Below, in pieces: positions 19,517 to 28,391 of a DNA stretch of 64,000 nucleotides. Every line of letters starts with the position of its first letter. The stretch's first letter is position 1. The notes below the pieces were generated by a model. That model was not told where the DNA came from and did no database searches. It saw only the letters and a program-made list of their open reading frames with translations. This DNA is from Janibacter sp. HTCC2649 (lineage in GTDB: Bacteria; Actinomycetota; Actinomycetes; Actinomycetales; Dermatophilaceae), in the NCBI RefSeq assembly GCF_000152705.1, contig NZ_CH672413.1, positions 1,463,978 through 1,527,977 on the forward strand. Direction: 5' to 3'. Made by a program: the position numbers and the translations under genes.

Positions 19517-20869
19517 TCAGGCCCCTTCCACTCTCATCCAGGAGACGACCGCGTCGACGGTGTCGAGGCCGGTCAGGGCATCGACCGTCGCGGCCAGCGC
19601 GGAGTCGGGCGCGCGGTGCGTGACGATGACGAGCGAGGCGCGTTCGTCACCCTCGCCCAGCACCCGCTGTCGGACGGTCTCGATCGACACGCCGTGCTCC
19701 GCGAACGCCGATGCCACCTGGGCGAGGACGCCCGGGCGGTCGGCCACGGCGAGGCTGATGTGGTACCTCGTCGTGGCCTGGCCCATGTCGACGACGGGAA
19801 GGTCTGCATAGGCGGACTCGGTCGGGCCGTGCCCTCCGGCGAGGCGGTGGCGGGCGACAGCGACGACGTCACCGAGGACGGCCGACGAGGTCGGGTCGCC
19901 GCCGGCACCCTTGCCGTAGAACATGAGCTCGCCCGCGGCAGCGGCCTCGACGAACACCGCGTTGTAGGCATCGCGCACCGACGCCAGCGGGTGGCTGCGA
20001 GCGATCATCGCGGGGTGCACCCGCACGCTCACACCGCTCGGCGCACCGGACTCGTCGCGGACGAGTTCGCAGATCGCGAGCAGCTTGACGACGGCATCCA
20101 TGTCACGGGCCGCCTGGATGTCGGCGGCCGTCACCTCGGTGATCCCCTCGCGGTGGACGTCATCGATGGAGACACGGGTGTGGAACGCCAACGACGCGAG
20201 GATCGCGGCCTTGGCGGCAGCGTCGAAGCCCTCGACGTCGGCGGTCGGGTCGGCCTCGGCATAGCCGAGCGACTGAGCCTGCTCGACGGTCTCGGCGAAG
20301 CCGGCACCGGTCGAATCCATCTTGTCGAGAACGAAGTTCGTCGTGCCGTTGACGATGCCAAGGACGCGCTGGACGTCATCACCGACGAGGGACTCGCGCA
20401 TGGGTCGCACGATCGGGATGGCGCCAGCGACGGCGGCCTCGTAGTAGAGGTCGACCCCGTGCTCGCCCGCGGCGGCATACAGAGTTGGTCCGTCCTCGGC
20501 GAGCAGCGCCTTGTTGGCGGTGACCACCGAGGCCCCGTGCTGCATCGCCGTGAGGATGAGCTCGCGAGCCGGGTCGATGCCGCCGATGACCTCGATGACG
20601 ATGTCGGCGCCGCGCACGAGGGTGTCCGCGTCGGCCGTGAAGAGTGACGGGTCGACGGGAACATCGGGGCGCGGGCGGTCGGGGCGACGCACGGCGATGC
20701 CGATGAGCTCGAGCCTGGCGCCGACGCGCGAGGCCAGGTCGTCGGCGTTGTCGACGAGCATCCTCGCGACGGAGGAGCCCACGACCCCACACCCGAGCAG
20801 GGCAACCTTGAGGACCGGCAGATCAGCAGTGGTGGGTGCCATTTCGGCGGGGTTCTCCTCTGACGTCAT
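19517..20869 (-). CDS. hom: Homoserine dehydrogenase with C-terminal ACT domain
   Basis: 450 residues. The NAD(P) fold opens [20 protein letters not shown]; the catalytic region shows [14 protein letters not shown] and [20 protein letters not shown]. The C-terminal ACT domain ([20 protein letters not shown]) gives feedback control by threonine. It reduces aspartate semialdehyde to homoserine. The start may be ATG 20869 or the internal ATG at 20839 (MAPTTADLP). It follows lysA by 24 nt. Confidence 0.97.
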   Translation of the reverse strand: MTSEENPAEMAPTTADLPVLKVALLGCGVVGSSVARMLVDNADDLASRVGARLELIGIAVRRPDRPRPDVPVDPSLFTADADTLVRGADIVIEVIGGIDPARELILTAMQHGASVVTANKALLAEDGPTLYAAAGEHGVDLYYEAAVAGAIPIVRPMRESLVGDDVQRVLGIVNGTTNFVLDKMDSTGAGFAETVEQAQSLGYAEADPTADVEGFDAAAKAAILASLAFHTRVSIDDVHREGITEVTAADIQAARDMDAVVKLLAICELVRDESGAPSGVSVRVHPAMIARSHPLASVRDAYNAVFVEAAAAGELMFYGKGAGGDPTSSAVLGDVVAVARHRLAGGHGPTESAYADLPVVDMGQATTRYHISLAVADRPGVLAQVASAFAEHGVSIETVRQRVLGEGDERASLVIVTHRAPDSALAATVDALTGLDTVDAVVSWMRVEGA

Positions 20870-20893
20870 GGGCTCGACCGCACCGCGGCGACA

Positions 20894-22357
20894 TCATTGC
20901 GCTGCGTCATCACTGCTCCCGACGTCGAGAGCAAGCAGGTCGTCGATGGTCTCACGGCGCACGATGACCCGTGCCTTGCCGTCTCGGACCGCGAGCACCG
21001 GCGGTCGCGGCGTGTGGTTGTACTGGCTGGACAGCGCGCGGCAGTAGGCGCCGGTGCCGGGCACGGCGATGAGGTCACCCGGCTGGGTGTCCGCCGGCAA
21101 CCACTCGTCCTGGACGACGATGTCGCCGCTCTCGCAGTGCTTGCCGACGACGCGGGCCAGCATCGGCTCGGCGTCGGAGCTGCGGTTGGCCAGGGTGCAC
21201 GAGTAGTCGGCCTCGTAGAGCGCGGGCCGCACGTTGTCACTCATGCCCCCGTCGACGGAGACGTAGACACGGGAGTGGTGGTCGCCGAGCTCGACCGGCT
21301 TGACCGTGCCGACCTCGTAGAGGGTGAAGGTCGAGGGGCCGACGATGGCGCGACCTGGTTCGATCGAGACGCGTGGGAAAGGCACAGCAACCGAGTCCGA
21401 GTTTGCGCCGATGGCCTTGAACTCGCGCCCGACGATGTCGGCGAGCTGTGCGCCGAGCTCGCCCGGCCCGAGCGGCGTGTGCTGCGACGTGTAGGCCATG
21501 CCGAAGCCGCCACCGAGGTCGATCTCCGGGCTGTGGTGCCCGAGCTCGTTGGCGATCTGCGCGTGCAGCCCGACGAGCCGGCGAGCACTCATCTCGAAGC
21601 CGCCGGTGTCGAAGATCTGGCTGCCGATGTGCGAGTGCAGACCACGCAGGTCGAGGGTGTCGTGCGCGAGGACGGCCTTGGCCGCGACGAGCGCCTGCCC
21701 ACCGGAGAGGCTGAAGCCGAACTTCTGGTCCTCGTGCCCGGTGGCGATGAACTCGTGGGTGTGGGCCTCGACGCCGACGGTCACGCGGATCATCACCGGG
21801 GCAACCACGCCCAGCTCGGCAGCGATCTCTGCCACTCGCTCGATCTCGATGAAGGAGTCGACGACGATCCGCCCGACGCCGTAGTCGAGGGCATCGCGGA
21901 TCTCGGCCAGCGACTTGTTGTTGCCGTGGAAGCCGATCCGCTCCGCCGGGAAGCCTGCGCGGCGAGCCACGGCGAGCTCGCCGCCACTGCACACATCGAG
22001 CGAAAGCCCCTCTTGCGCAACCCATTTCGCGACGGCCGTGCACAGGAACGCCTTGCCGGCGTAGTAGATGTCGGCGCCACCGCACACCGTCTCGAACGGA
22101 GCCGCGAAGTCGTCGCGGAAGCTGCGGGCCCGCGCTCGGAAGTCACCCTCGTCGACGACGTAGGCCGGTGTGCCGAACTCGCGTGCGATGGTGTCCACGT
22201 CGAGACCGGCAACGGTCAAGCGGCCCTCGCCGTCACGGCATACCGAATCCGCCCAGAGCTGCGGAAGCAACGCGTTGACGTCGGTCGGGAACGGCAGGTA
22301 GAGCGGCGGGCCGCCATAGCCCTCGGCGTGGAGAGCACCGGCCTCGTGCGAACGCAT
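20894..22357 (-). CDS. lysA: Diaminopimelate decarboxylase
   Basis: 487 residues. It decarboxylates meso-diaminopimelate to lysine. The PLP lysine is in DIYYAGKAFLCTAVAKWVAQ; SGGELAVARRAGFPAERIGF, GLHSHIGSQIFD and GGGFGMAY are the barrel cofactor motifs, and HCESGDIVVQDEWLPADTQP contains the active-site cysteine contributed across the dimer. Placement directly before hom puts the lysine and threonine branches of the aspartate family in one transcription unit. It starts 11 nt after argS ends. Confidence 0.97.
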   Translation of the reverse strand: MRSHEAGALHAEGYGGPPLYLPFPTDVNALLPQLWADSVCRDGEGRLTVAGLDVDTIAREFGTPAYVVDEGDFRARARSFRDDFAAPFETVCGGADIYYAGKAFLCTAVAKWVAQEGLSLDVCSGGELAVARRAGFPAERIGFHGNNKSLAEIRDALDYGVGRIVVDSFIEIERVAEIAAELGVVAPVMIRVTVGVEAHTHEFIATGHEDQKFGFSLSGGQALVAAKAVLAHDTLDLRGLHSHIGSQIFDTGGFEMSARRLVGLHAQIANELGHHSPEIDLGGGFGMAYTSQHTPLGPGELGAQLADIVGREFKAIGANSDSVAVPFPRVSIEPGRAIVGPSTFTLYEVGTVKPVELGDHHSRVYVSVDGGMSDNVRPALYEADYSCTLANRSSDAEPMLARVVGKHCESGDIVVQDEWLPADTQPGDLIAVPGTGAYCRALSSQYNHTPRPPVLAVRDGKARVIVRRETIDDLLALDVGSSDDAAQ

Positions 22358-22368
22358 CGGTCAGTCCC

Positions 22369-24015
22369 TCACATGCGCTCGGGCGCGCTGACGCCGAGCA
22401 GGTCGAGGCCGTTGGCGAGCACCTGACGGGTGGCGTCGTTGAGCCACAGCCGGGTGCGGTGGAGGTCGGTGACCTCCTCCTCGGCGTTCATCGGCCGGAC
22501 CCGGCAGGTGTCGTACCACTTGTGGTAGCGGCCGGCGAGGTCCTCGAGGTAGCGAGCGACCCGGTGGGGTTCGCGCAGCTGGGCGGCCTGGGCGACGACC
22601 CGGGGGAAGTCGCCGAGGATCGCGAGGAGCGTTGCCTCGGTGGCGTCGGTGAGCAGCGCCGGGTCGAAGCCGTCGTCACGGCGCACGCCGTCCTCCCCGG
22701 CGAGCCGGGACACGTTGGCCGTGCGGGCGTGGGCGTACTGGACGTAGAAGACCGGGTTGTCGTTGGTCTGCTTGCGCAGCTCCTCACCGTCGAGCGACAG
22801 GGGGCTGTCCGCGGGGTAGCGAGCCAGGTTGTAACGCACCGCGTCCTTGCCGATCCAGTCGAGCAGGTCGTTGAGCTCGATGATGTTGCCGGCCCGCTTG
22901 GACAGCTTGGCGCCGTTGAGGTTGACGAGCTGACCGATGCGCACGTCGATGTTGACCTCGGGGTCGTCACCGGCGCAGGCAGCGATCGCCTTGAGGCGGC
23001 CGATGTAACCGTGGTGGTCGGCTCCCAGGAGATAGATCTTCTCGGTGAAGCCGCGGTCCTTCTTGCTGAGGTAGTACGCAGCGTCGGCCGCGAAGTAGGT
23101 CGGCACCCCGTCGGCGCGGATGAGTACCCGGTCCTTGTCGTCGGTGAAGTCGGTCGTGCGCAGCCAGACCGCGCCGTCCTTGTCATCGACGTGGCCCTGC
23201 TCACGCAGGCGTTCGACGGCCTTCTCGACGGCACCACCGTCATGGAGCTCCTGCTCGGAGAACCAGACGTCGAAGAACACCCCGAACCGCTCGAGCGTCT
23301 GCTGGATCTCGGCGAGCTGCGCCGTGTAGGCAAGGGGCCGGGCCACGGCGATGGCCTCGTCCTCGGGCAGGTCGAGCACGTCCGGACGCTGCTCGACGAC
23401 GGCCTTGGCGAGGTCGCCGATGTAGGCACCCGGGTAGCCGCCCTCGGGAGTGGGCTGGCCCTTGGCGCCGGCCAGGACACTGAGCGCGAACTTGTCCATC
23501 TGGGCGCCGGCGTCGTTGATGTAGTACTCCGCCGTGACGTCCGCCCCCGAGGCCGTCAGCAGTCGCCGCATCGAGTCGCCGAGCGCGGCCCAACGGGTGT
23601 GACCGATGTGCAGCGGGCCCGTGGGGTTGGCAGAGATGAACTCGAGGTTGATCGTGTGGCCGGCTTCGGAATCGTTCTTTCCGTATGCCGTGCCGCTCTC
23701 GACGATGTTCCGCGCCAGTTCTCCGGCGCTCGCGGCATCGAGACCGATGTTGAGGAAGCCGGGGCCGGCGACGTCGACCTGCGCGATGCCGTCCATGGCG
23801 CGGAGACGCTCGGCGAGGCGCGTCGCGAGGTCACGCGGCGGCATACCGGCTGTCTTGGCCAGCTGAAGCGCGATGTTGGTGGACCAGTCGCCGTGGCCGC
23901 GGTTCTTGGGTCGCTCCACACGAACTTCACCGGGGACATCGACGGTGAAGTCACCGGCGGCAGTGGCCTCGAGCAGGGCAGCCCGGATTGCGGAGGAGAG
24001 TTCTTCGGGAGTCAC
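22369..24015 (-). CDS. argS: Arginyl-tRNA synthetase
   Basis: 548 residues, class I. The N-terminal Add1 tRNA-D-loop domain is at 1-100; the HIGH motif reads SANPTGPLHIGHTRWAALGD; the KMSK-like loop is LNGAKLSKRAGNII; the C-terminal DALR anticodon domain ends RQVLANGLDLLGVSAPERM. It charges tRNA-Arg, one of which (CCG) is encoded 520 nt upstream. It is transcribed toward lysA. Confidence 0.98.
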   Translation of the reverse strand: MTPEELSSAIRAALLEATAAGDFTVDVPGEVRVERPKNRGHGDWSTNIALQLAKTAGMPPRDLATRLAERLRAMDGIAQVDVAGPGFLNIGLDAASAGELARNIVESGTAYGKNDSEAGHTINLEFISANPTGPLHIGHTRWAALGDSMRRLLTASGADVTAEYYINDAGAQMDKFALSVLAGAKGQPTPEGGYPGAYIGDLAKAVVEQRPDVLDLPEDEAIAVARPLAYTAQLAEIQQTLERFGVFFDVWFSEQELHDGGAVEKAVERLREQGHVDDKDGAVWLRTTDFTDDKDRVLIRADGVPTYFAADAAYYLSKKDRGFTEKIYLLGADHHGYIGRLKAIAACAGDDPEVNIDVRIGQLVNLNGAKLSKRAGNIIELNDLLDWIGKDAVRYNLARYPADSPLSLDGEELRKQTNDNPVFYVQYAHARTANVSRLAGEDGVRRDDGFDPALLTDATEATLLAILGDFPRVVAQAAQLREPHRVARYLEDLAGRYHKWYDTCRVRPMNAEEEVTDLHRTRLWLNDATRQVLANGLDLLGVSAPERM

Positions 24016-24024
24016 CCGGGAAGT

Positions 24025-24459
24025 CTATTGGGCCTGAATCTCCGGGCGTCCGTCGGCCGCGAGGCGTGAGATGACCTCGACGAGCTCGACCGGATCGAAG
24101 GGCTTGCCGACGAAGGCGTCGAATCCGGCCAGTGTTGCGGCGCTGCGGTCGTGCTCTGTCGTCGACGCCGTGACCAGGAGGGTCGGGACATCGGCGAGAC
24201 GCGGATGGGCGCGGATCGCGGCGATGGCCCACCATCCGTCTCGGCGCGGGGTCTGCGCGTCGAGGACGATGACGTCGGGAACTCGGGCCGACGGATCGAT
24301 GAGGTGACTCATCGCTTCGTGACCGTCCGCGGCCTCGAGAACGTCAAAACCTTCGAGTTCGAGATTGATCCGGATGATGGCCCGAATGGAGTCGATGTCG
24401 TCGCAGACCATGACCAGCGGACGGGGCGCGATCGCCACGACTGCGGGTACGGATTCCAT
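24025..24459 (-). CDS. Stand-alone response-regulator receiver domain
   Basis: 144 residues containing only a CheY-like domain. The acidic pocket is CDDIDS (Asp20-Asp21), the phosphoacceptor lies in PDVIVLDAQTPRRDGWWAIA (about Asp67), with T in LLVTAST and the conserved lysine in FDAFVGKPFDPVELV. No output domain and no adjacent histidine kinase are present, so the partner is unknown. It starts 75 nt upstream of the divergent tRNA-Arg and ends 10 nt before argS. Confidence 0.9.
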   Translation of the reverse strand: MESVPAVVAIAPRPLVMVCDDIDSIRAIIRINLELEGFDVLEAADGHEAMSHLIDPSARVPDVIVLDAQTPRRDGWWAIAAIRAHPRLADVPTLLVTASTTEHDRSAATLAGFDAFVGKPFDPVELVEVISRLAADGRPEIQAQ

Positions 24460-24533
24460 GGTCTGAACTCTAGGCTGCTACCCTCCCTGAGCATCCCAAA
24501 ACGGCTCGAATCACCAGCATTCGGACCGTTTGA

Positions 24534-24605
24534 GCCCCCGTAGCTCAGGGGATAGAGCACCGCCCTCCGGAGGCGGGGGCGCAGGTTCGAATCCTGCCGG
24601 GGGCA
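24534..24605 (+). tRNA. tRNA-Arg, anticodon CCG
   Basis: Complete cloverleaf: acceptor GCCCCCG (24534-24540) with CGGGGGC (24598-24604), D stem GCTC/GAGC, anticodon stem CCGCC/GGCGG with loop CTCCGGA giving anticodon CCG (codon CGG), T arm GCAGG-TTCGAAT-CCTGC. The discriminator is A24605 and CCA is not encoded. Its 3' half is part of a long foldback (24594-24669). Confidence 0.97.
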
Positions 24606-24669
24606 CGCGAAGAAGGCCGGTGAAGGACACGGAGTGTCAATTCACCGGCCTTTCGCGTGCCCCCGGCAG
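24594..24669 (+). terminator. Long hairpin that begins inside the tRNA-Arg 3' end
   Basis: Outer arms of 17 nt (24594-24610, the tRNA T-stem/acceptor end and first trailing bases; 24653-24669, its exact reverse complement) continue through a 12-bp inner stem (24613-24624 with 24641-24652) and a 5-bp tip (24626-24630 with 24634-24638). It may terminate the tRNA transcript, but the outer stem competes with the tRNA fold. Confidence 0.8.
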
Positions 24670-24822
24670 AAGTAACAGGCGCTTCGAACGGAGTGAGAGC
24701 GCCGACGGGGGCACCAAGGGGCGCCGGCGCAGCCGGGGGCAGGTTCCGGGCCGAAGGTCCGCTGCCTGAGAGGTGCAGCGGCGGCGTAAGCCGGCGGCAG
24801 CGGAGGAACTTGGTGGGCAGGA
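24670..24822. other. Intergenic stretch downstream of tRNA-Arg
   Basis: About 150 nt with irregular G-rich sequence and weak echoes of the tRNA end (GGGGGCA at several points). No ORF or RNA gene is recognisable. It could be decayed tRNA-associated DNA. Confidence 0.4.
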
Positions 24823-24852
24823 ACTCAGCCGCGCTGGGACTCAGCCGCGCTG
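24823..24852. repeat. Two-copy tandem repeat spanning the stop of the CNNM gene
   Basis: ACTCAGCCGCGCTG occurs at 24823-24836 and again at 24839-24852 (16-nt period). The second copy contains the stop codon and last codons of the minus-strand gene, so its 3' end appears duplicated just outside the gene. Confidence 0.85.
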
Positions 24853-25878
24853 CGACGAGTCAGTGACCTCGCCGACGAGTTCCTCGATCACGTCCTCCAG
24901 GAACACGACCCCGATCACTCCCCCGTCGTCAGCCACGACCCGCGCCAGGTGCGAACCCGTGCGCTGCATCGTGGCGAGTACGGATTCCACTTCGTCGCCC
25001 GGTCGCACGTTCGCCATCCTGCGGATGCGTTTGGCCGGCACGGGCTGCAGGCGTTCCTCCTCGTCGGCGAAGAGCACGTCCTTGAGGTGGAGGTAGCCGG
25101 ACAGCTCTCCCCCGGCGTCAACGACCGGGAACCGGGAGTAGCCGTGTCGGGCCACGAGTCGTTCGATGCCGTCGGGGGTGGCGTCCAGCCCGACGGTGAT
25201 GAGCTGGCCGAGGGGCACACCCACGTCGCGCGCATCCTTGTCGCTGAACTCGAGGGCCGCTCCGAGCAGGCCGTACTGGTCCGCCTCGACGAGCCCTTCC
25301 CTGTGCGACTCGGAGAGGATCTGGGCGACCTCCTCGGCGGTGAAGGCGGATGCCAGCTCATCCTTGGGGTCGACGCCGAGCGCGCGGACGAGGACCTTGG
25401 AGATCCAGTCCATGGCGCTGATGATCGGCTTGACGACGTTGGACACGACAACGAGGGCCGGCACGAGCGCGATCGCTGCACGTTCGGGTGTCGCGATCGA
25501 GAGGTTCTTGGGGATCATCTCGCCGATGACGACGTGCAGGAACACGACGATGAGCAGGGCCAGCACGAGCGCGAGCACGTCGGCGGCGGCCTCGGGGGCG
25601 CCCAGGGCTTCAACCGGCCCGACGAACGCATGGTGCAGCGCCGACTCCGAGATGGCACCGAGCATGACCGAGCAGACAGTGATCCCGAGCTGAGCCGTCG
25701 CGAGCAGGATTCCGGTGCGGGACATGGCATCGAGCGCGGTGCGGGCGCGGCGACTGCCTTCTTCGGCGAGGGGTTCGAGCTGGCTGCGCCGGGCCGACAT
25801 GGCGGCGAACTCGGCGCCGACGAAGAACGCGTTGGCGAGCAACAGGACGATGGTGATGAGGACGGTTCCCAGGCTCAT
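24841..25878 (-). CDS. CNNM/CorC-family membrane protein with CBS pair (paralog 1)
   Basis: 345 residues. The N-terminal DUF21/CNNM membrane domain has four hydrophobic segments, starting LGTVLITIVLLLANAFFVGA with the small-residue-rich FAAMSARRSQLEPLAEEG, and containing VIGEMIPKNLSIATPERAAI. A CBS pair follows (VPLGQLITVGLDATPDGIER; SGYLHLKDVLFADEEERLQP; VFLEDVIEELVGEV). Such proteins act in Mg2+ or other divalent cation efflux. Its start overlaps the end of the second paralog by 4 nt (operon). It lacks the C-terminal transporter-associated CorC_HlyC domain found in the partner. Confidence 0.9.
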   Translation of the reverse strand: MSLGTVLITIVLLLANAFFVGAEFAAMSARRSQLEPLAEEGSRRARTALDAMSRTGILLATAQLGITVCSVMLGAISESALHHAFVGPVEALGAPEAAADVLALVLALLIVVFLHVVIGEMIPKNLSIATPERAAIALVPALVVVSNVVKPIISAMDWISKVLVRALGVDPKDELASAFTAEEVAQILSESHREGLVEADQYGLLGAALEFSDKDARDVGVPLGQLITVGLDATPDGIERLVARHGYSRFPVVDAGGELSGYLHLKDVLFADEEERLQPVPAKRIRRMANVRPGDEVESVLATMQRTGSHLARVVADDGGVIGVVFLEDVIEELVGEVTDSSQRG

Positions 25879-27224
25879 GCGGGCGCCCCCTCTTCCTCGT
25901 CGGGCGAGCCCGTGGGGGCATCACCCTCCTGCAGGACGGGCGTGAAGCGCAGGCGGTCGACCCGACGCGCTTCCATGTCGATGACCGTGATCCGCCATTG
26001 CGGCAGTTCGACGACGTCGCCGACCTCGGGCACCCGCCCGAGCTCGGACATGAGGAACCCAGCGACCGTCTCGTATGCCGGCCCCTCGGGGATCTCGATG
26101 CCCGTGCGCCTTTGCACTTCGTCGGGTCTCCAGAGACCCGGGACGGTCCAGGAGCCATCGGTCATCTGCCGCCCGGTGGTCTGGCTGCGGTCGTGCTCGT
26201 CGGACACCTCGCCGACGATCTCCTCGACAAGGTCCTCGAGGGTGACGACTCCGGAGGTGCCGCCGTACTCGTCGACGACGATGGCGAACTGTTGACCGCT
26301 GTCGCGCAGGTGGATGAGGAGCGGGTCGAGGCGAATCGTCTCGGGGACGACGAGCGGCGGGGTCATCAGGGCCGACACGGGGACGTCGTCACGCCGCTCG
26401 TGGGGAACGGCGATGGCCTTCTTGACGTGGACCACTCCGTCGACGTCGTCCCAGTCGTCGTCGATGACGGGGAAGCGGGAGTGGCCGGTCTGGCGCGCGA
26501 GCTCGACGCATTCGCGGGCGGAGGCGGACCGGTCGATGGCGGTGGCCCGCGAGCGCGGGGTCATGACGTCGGCTGCGGTCTGCGCACCAAAGGTGAGCGA
26601 GGCGGTGACGAGACGGGCCGTCCCGAGGTCGAGCGTGCCGGCCTCGGCGGAGGTCCGCACGAGGGAGGCGAGTTCGGCGGGGCTGCGAGCGGCCGAGAGT
26701 TCCTCCACGGGTTCGACACCCATCGCGCGCAGTGCCGAGTTCGCCGTGCCGTTGAGGACCTGGATGAACGGTTTGAAGGCGAGGGCGAACCACCGCACGG
26801 GCGCGGCCACCCACTTGGCCGTGGCGAGAGGGGTCGAGATCGCCAGGGTCTTGGGCACCATCTCGCCGACGATCATCGAGAAGATCGTGGCGATGACCAT
26901 GGCGAGCACCGAAGCGACGCGTTCGGCGAGCGACTCGCCCAGACCCAGCGACTCGAGCGGTCCGAGGAGCAGCTTCCCGATCGACGGGTTCGCCAGGAAG
27001 CCGAGCACCAGCGTGGTCAGGGTGATCCCGACCTGCGAGGCGGACAGCTGCGTGGACAGGGCCCGAAGGGAGGTGAGGACGGAACGGGCGCGCGTGTCAC
27101 CGCGCTCGACGGCCTTCTCGACACTGGGCCGGTCGAGCGCGACCAGCGCGAACTCGGCGGCAACGAACAGGGCGGTCCCCAGCGTCAGCGCAATGCCGGC
27201 GAGGACGAGTAACCACTCGGTCAT
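25875..27224 (-). CDS. CNNM/CorC-family membrane protein with CBS pair and CorC_HlyC domain (paralog 2)
   Basis: 449 residues if started at ATG 27224 (MTEWLLVLAGIALTLGTALF); an in-frame ATG at 27236 is possible, and a longer upstream opening looks non-coding. The DUF21 domain (FVAAEFALVALDRPSVEKAV; SMIVGEMVPKTLAISTPLAT) is followed by CBS motifs and VTLEDLVEEIVGEVSDEHDR, then a C-terminal CorC_HlyC domain (PEGPAYETVAGFLMSELGRV...GDVVELPQWRITVIDMEARR). It is transcribed before, and overlaps, paralog 1. The pair arrangement, one with and one without the C-terminal domain, is common in actinobacteria and suggests a hetero-oligomer. Confidence 0.9.
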   Translation of the reverse strand: MTEWLLVLAGIALTLGTALFVAAEFALVALDRPSVEKAVERGDTRARSVLTSLRALSTQLSASQVGITLTTLVLGFLANPSIGKLLLGPLESLGLGESLAERVASVLAMVIATIFSMIVGEMVPKTLAISTPLATAKWVAAPVRWFALAFKPFIQVLNGTANSALRAMGVEPVEELSAARSPAELASLVRTSAEAGTLDLGTARLVTASLTFGAQTAADVMTPRSRATAIDRSASARECVELARQTGHSRFPVIDDDWDDVDGVVHVKKAIAVPHERRDDVPVSALMTPPLVVPETIRLDPLLIHLRDSGQQFAIVVDEYGGTSGVVTLEDLVEEIVGEVSDEHDRSQTTGRQMTDGSWTVPGLWRPDEVQRRTGIEIPEGPAYETVAGFLMSELGRVPEVGDVVELPQWRITVIDMEARRVDRLRFTPVLQEGDAPTGSPDEEEGAPA

Positions 27225-27410
27225 AGTGGGCACCATCCTAGGGATGCGTCGGGCCGGGACGGGACGGGGGACCTCGGGGACGCGCCCAGCCGTGGACGGA
27301 GTCATCCTTCGGGTGGACCCGGACTCCGCCGCGCGGTTGACCCTCACGCGACGTGAGCCTGCAAGACTTGGCGCCATGGCCAGACATCAGCTTTCGGGGG
27401 GCGGCGCTCG

Positions 27411-28391
27411 ATGACCGCCACTTCAACGACCACCGGCGCACGCATCGAGGTGCGTGACCTCACCAAGACCTTCGGGTCCTTCACCGCTGTCGACCAGTTG
27501 TCCTTCCAGGTCGAGCCGGGCCGGATCACCGGCTTCCTCGGCCCCAACGGCGCCGGCAAGACGACGAGCCTGCGCATGCTTCTCGGGCTCATCCACCCGA
27601 CGTCGGGCAGCGCGACCATCGACGGTCAGAACTACCACGACCTCGACCACCCGCAGTCCGTCGTGGGTTCGGCCCTCGAGGCGACGAACTTCCACCCAGG
27701 GCGCACCGGTCGCGACCACCTCCGGGTCCTCGCCGCCGCAGGCGGCCTGCCCGACAGCCGCGTCGACGAACTCCTCGAGCTGACCGGCATACCCGCCGCT
27801 GCGCGCAAACGCGCTGGTGAGTACTCCATGGGCATGCGCCAGCGTCTCGGTCTCGCGGCCGCACTCCTCGGGGACCCGCGGGTCCTCATCCTCGACGAGC
27901 CGTCCAACGGTCTCGACCCGGAAGGCATCCGCTGGCTCCGCGGGTTCCTGCGCCACCTGAGCAGTGAGGGCAAGACGATCCTCGTCTCCAGCCACCTCCT
28001 CCAGGAGGTCGAGGCCACCGTCGACGACGTGGTCATCATCGCCAACGGCCGCATGGTCCGCTCCGGTGCCATGTCCGAGCTGCGTGGTGCTCCGTCGACG
28101 ATCGTCCGCACCTCCGATGTCCAACAGCTCGCCGGCGCCCTGCGCGTCGCCGACGTCATGTCCTCCCCCGGCACCGACGGCGAGCTCATCGTCGAGACGA
28201 CCGACAAGCGACTCGTCGGTGACGTGGCTCTGCGAGCGGGCCTGCCCGTCTGGGAGCTGCGTGACCGCAAGGCCGACCTCGAGGCGCTCTTCTTCGAGCT
28301 CACCGAGGGCACCAACCGCAATCTCGGCGACGGCAGCAGCAGCCCGCACGAGGCCGATGCCATCTCCGGTCAGGAAGGGGCGAACCTCTGA
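27411..28391 (+). CDS. ABC transporter ATP-binding protein (ABC-2 exporter)
   Basis: 326 residues. Walker A GPNGAGKTTSLRMLLGL, Q-loop region, signature YSMGMRQRLGLAAALLGDPR, Walker B VLILDEPSNGLDPEGIRWLR, and the H-loop in TILVSSHLLQEVE. The C-terminal 80 residues form the regulatory extension common to drug/lantibiotic-type ABC-2 ATPases. It pairs with the permease that starts on its last base. The substrate is unknown. Confidence 0.94.
   Translation: MTATSTTTGARIEVRDLTKTFGSFTAVDQLSFQVEPGRITGFLGPNGAGKTTSLRMLLGLIHPTSGSATIDGQNYHDLDHPQSVVGSALEATNFHPGRTGRDHLRVLAAAGGLPDSRVDELLELTGIPAAARKRAGEYSMGMRQRLGLAAALLGDPRVLILDEPSNGLDPEGIRWLRGFLRHLSSEGKTILVSSHLLQEVEATVDDVVIIANGRMVRSGAMSELRGAPSTIVRTSDVQQLAGALRVADVMSSPGTDGELIVETTDKRLVGDVALRAGLPVWELRDRKADLEALFFELTEGTNRNLGDGSSSPHEADAISGQEGANL

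Noticed and set aside
24025-24605. argS close to a tRNA-Arg as a regulatory pair
   Set aside because: They are on opposite strands with an intervening gene and no shared control element; proximity is likely chance.
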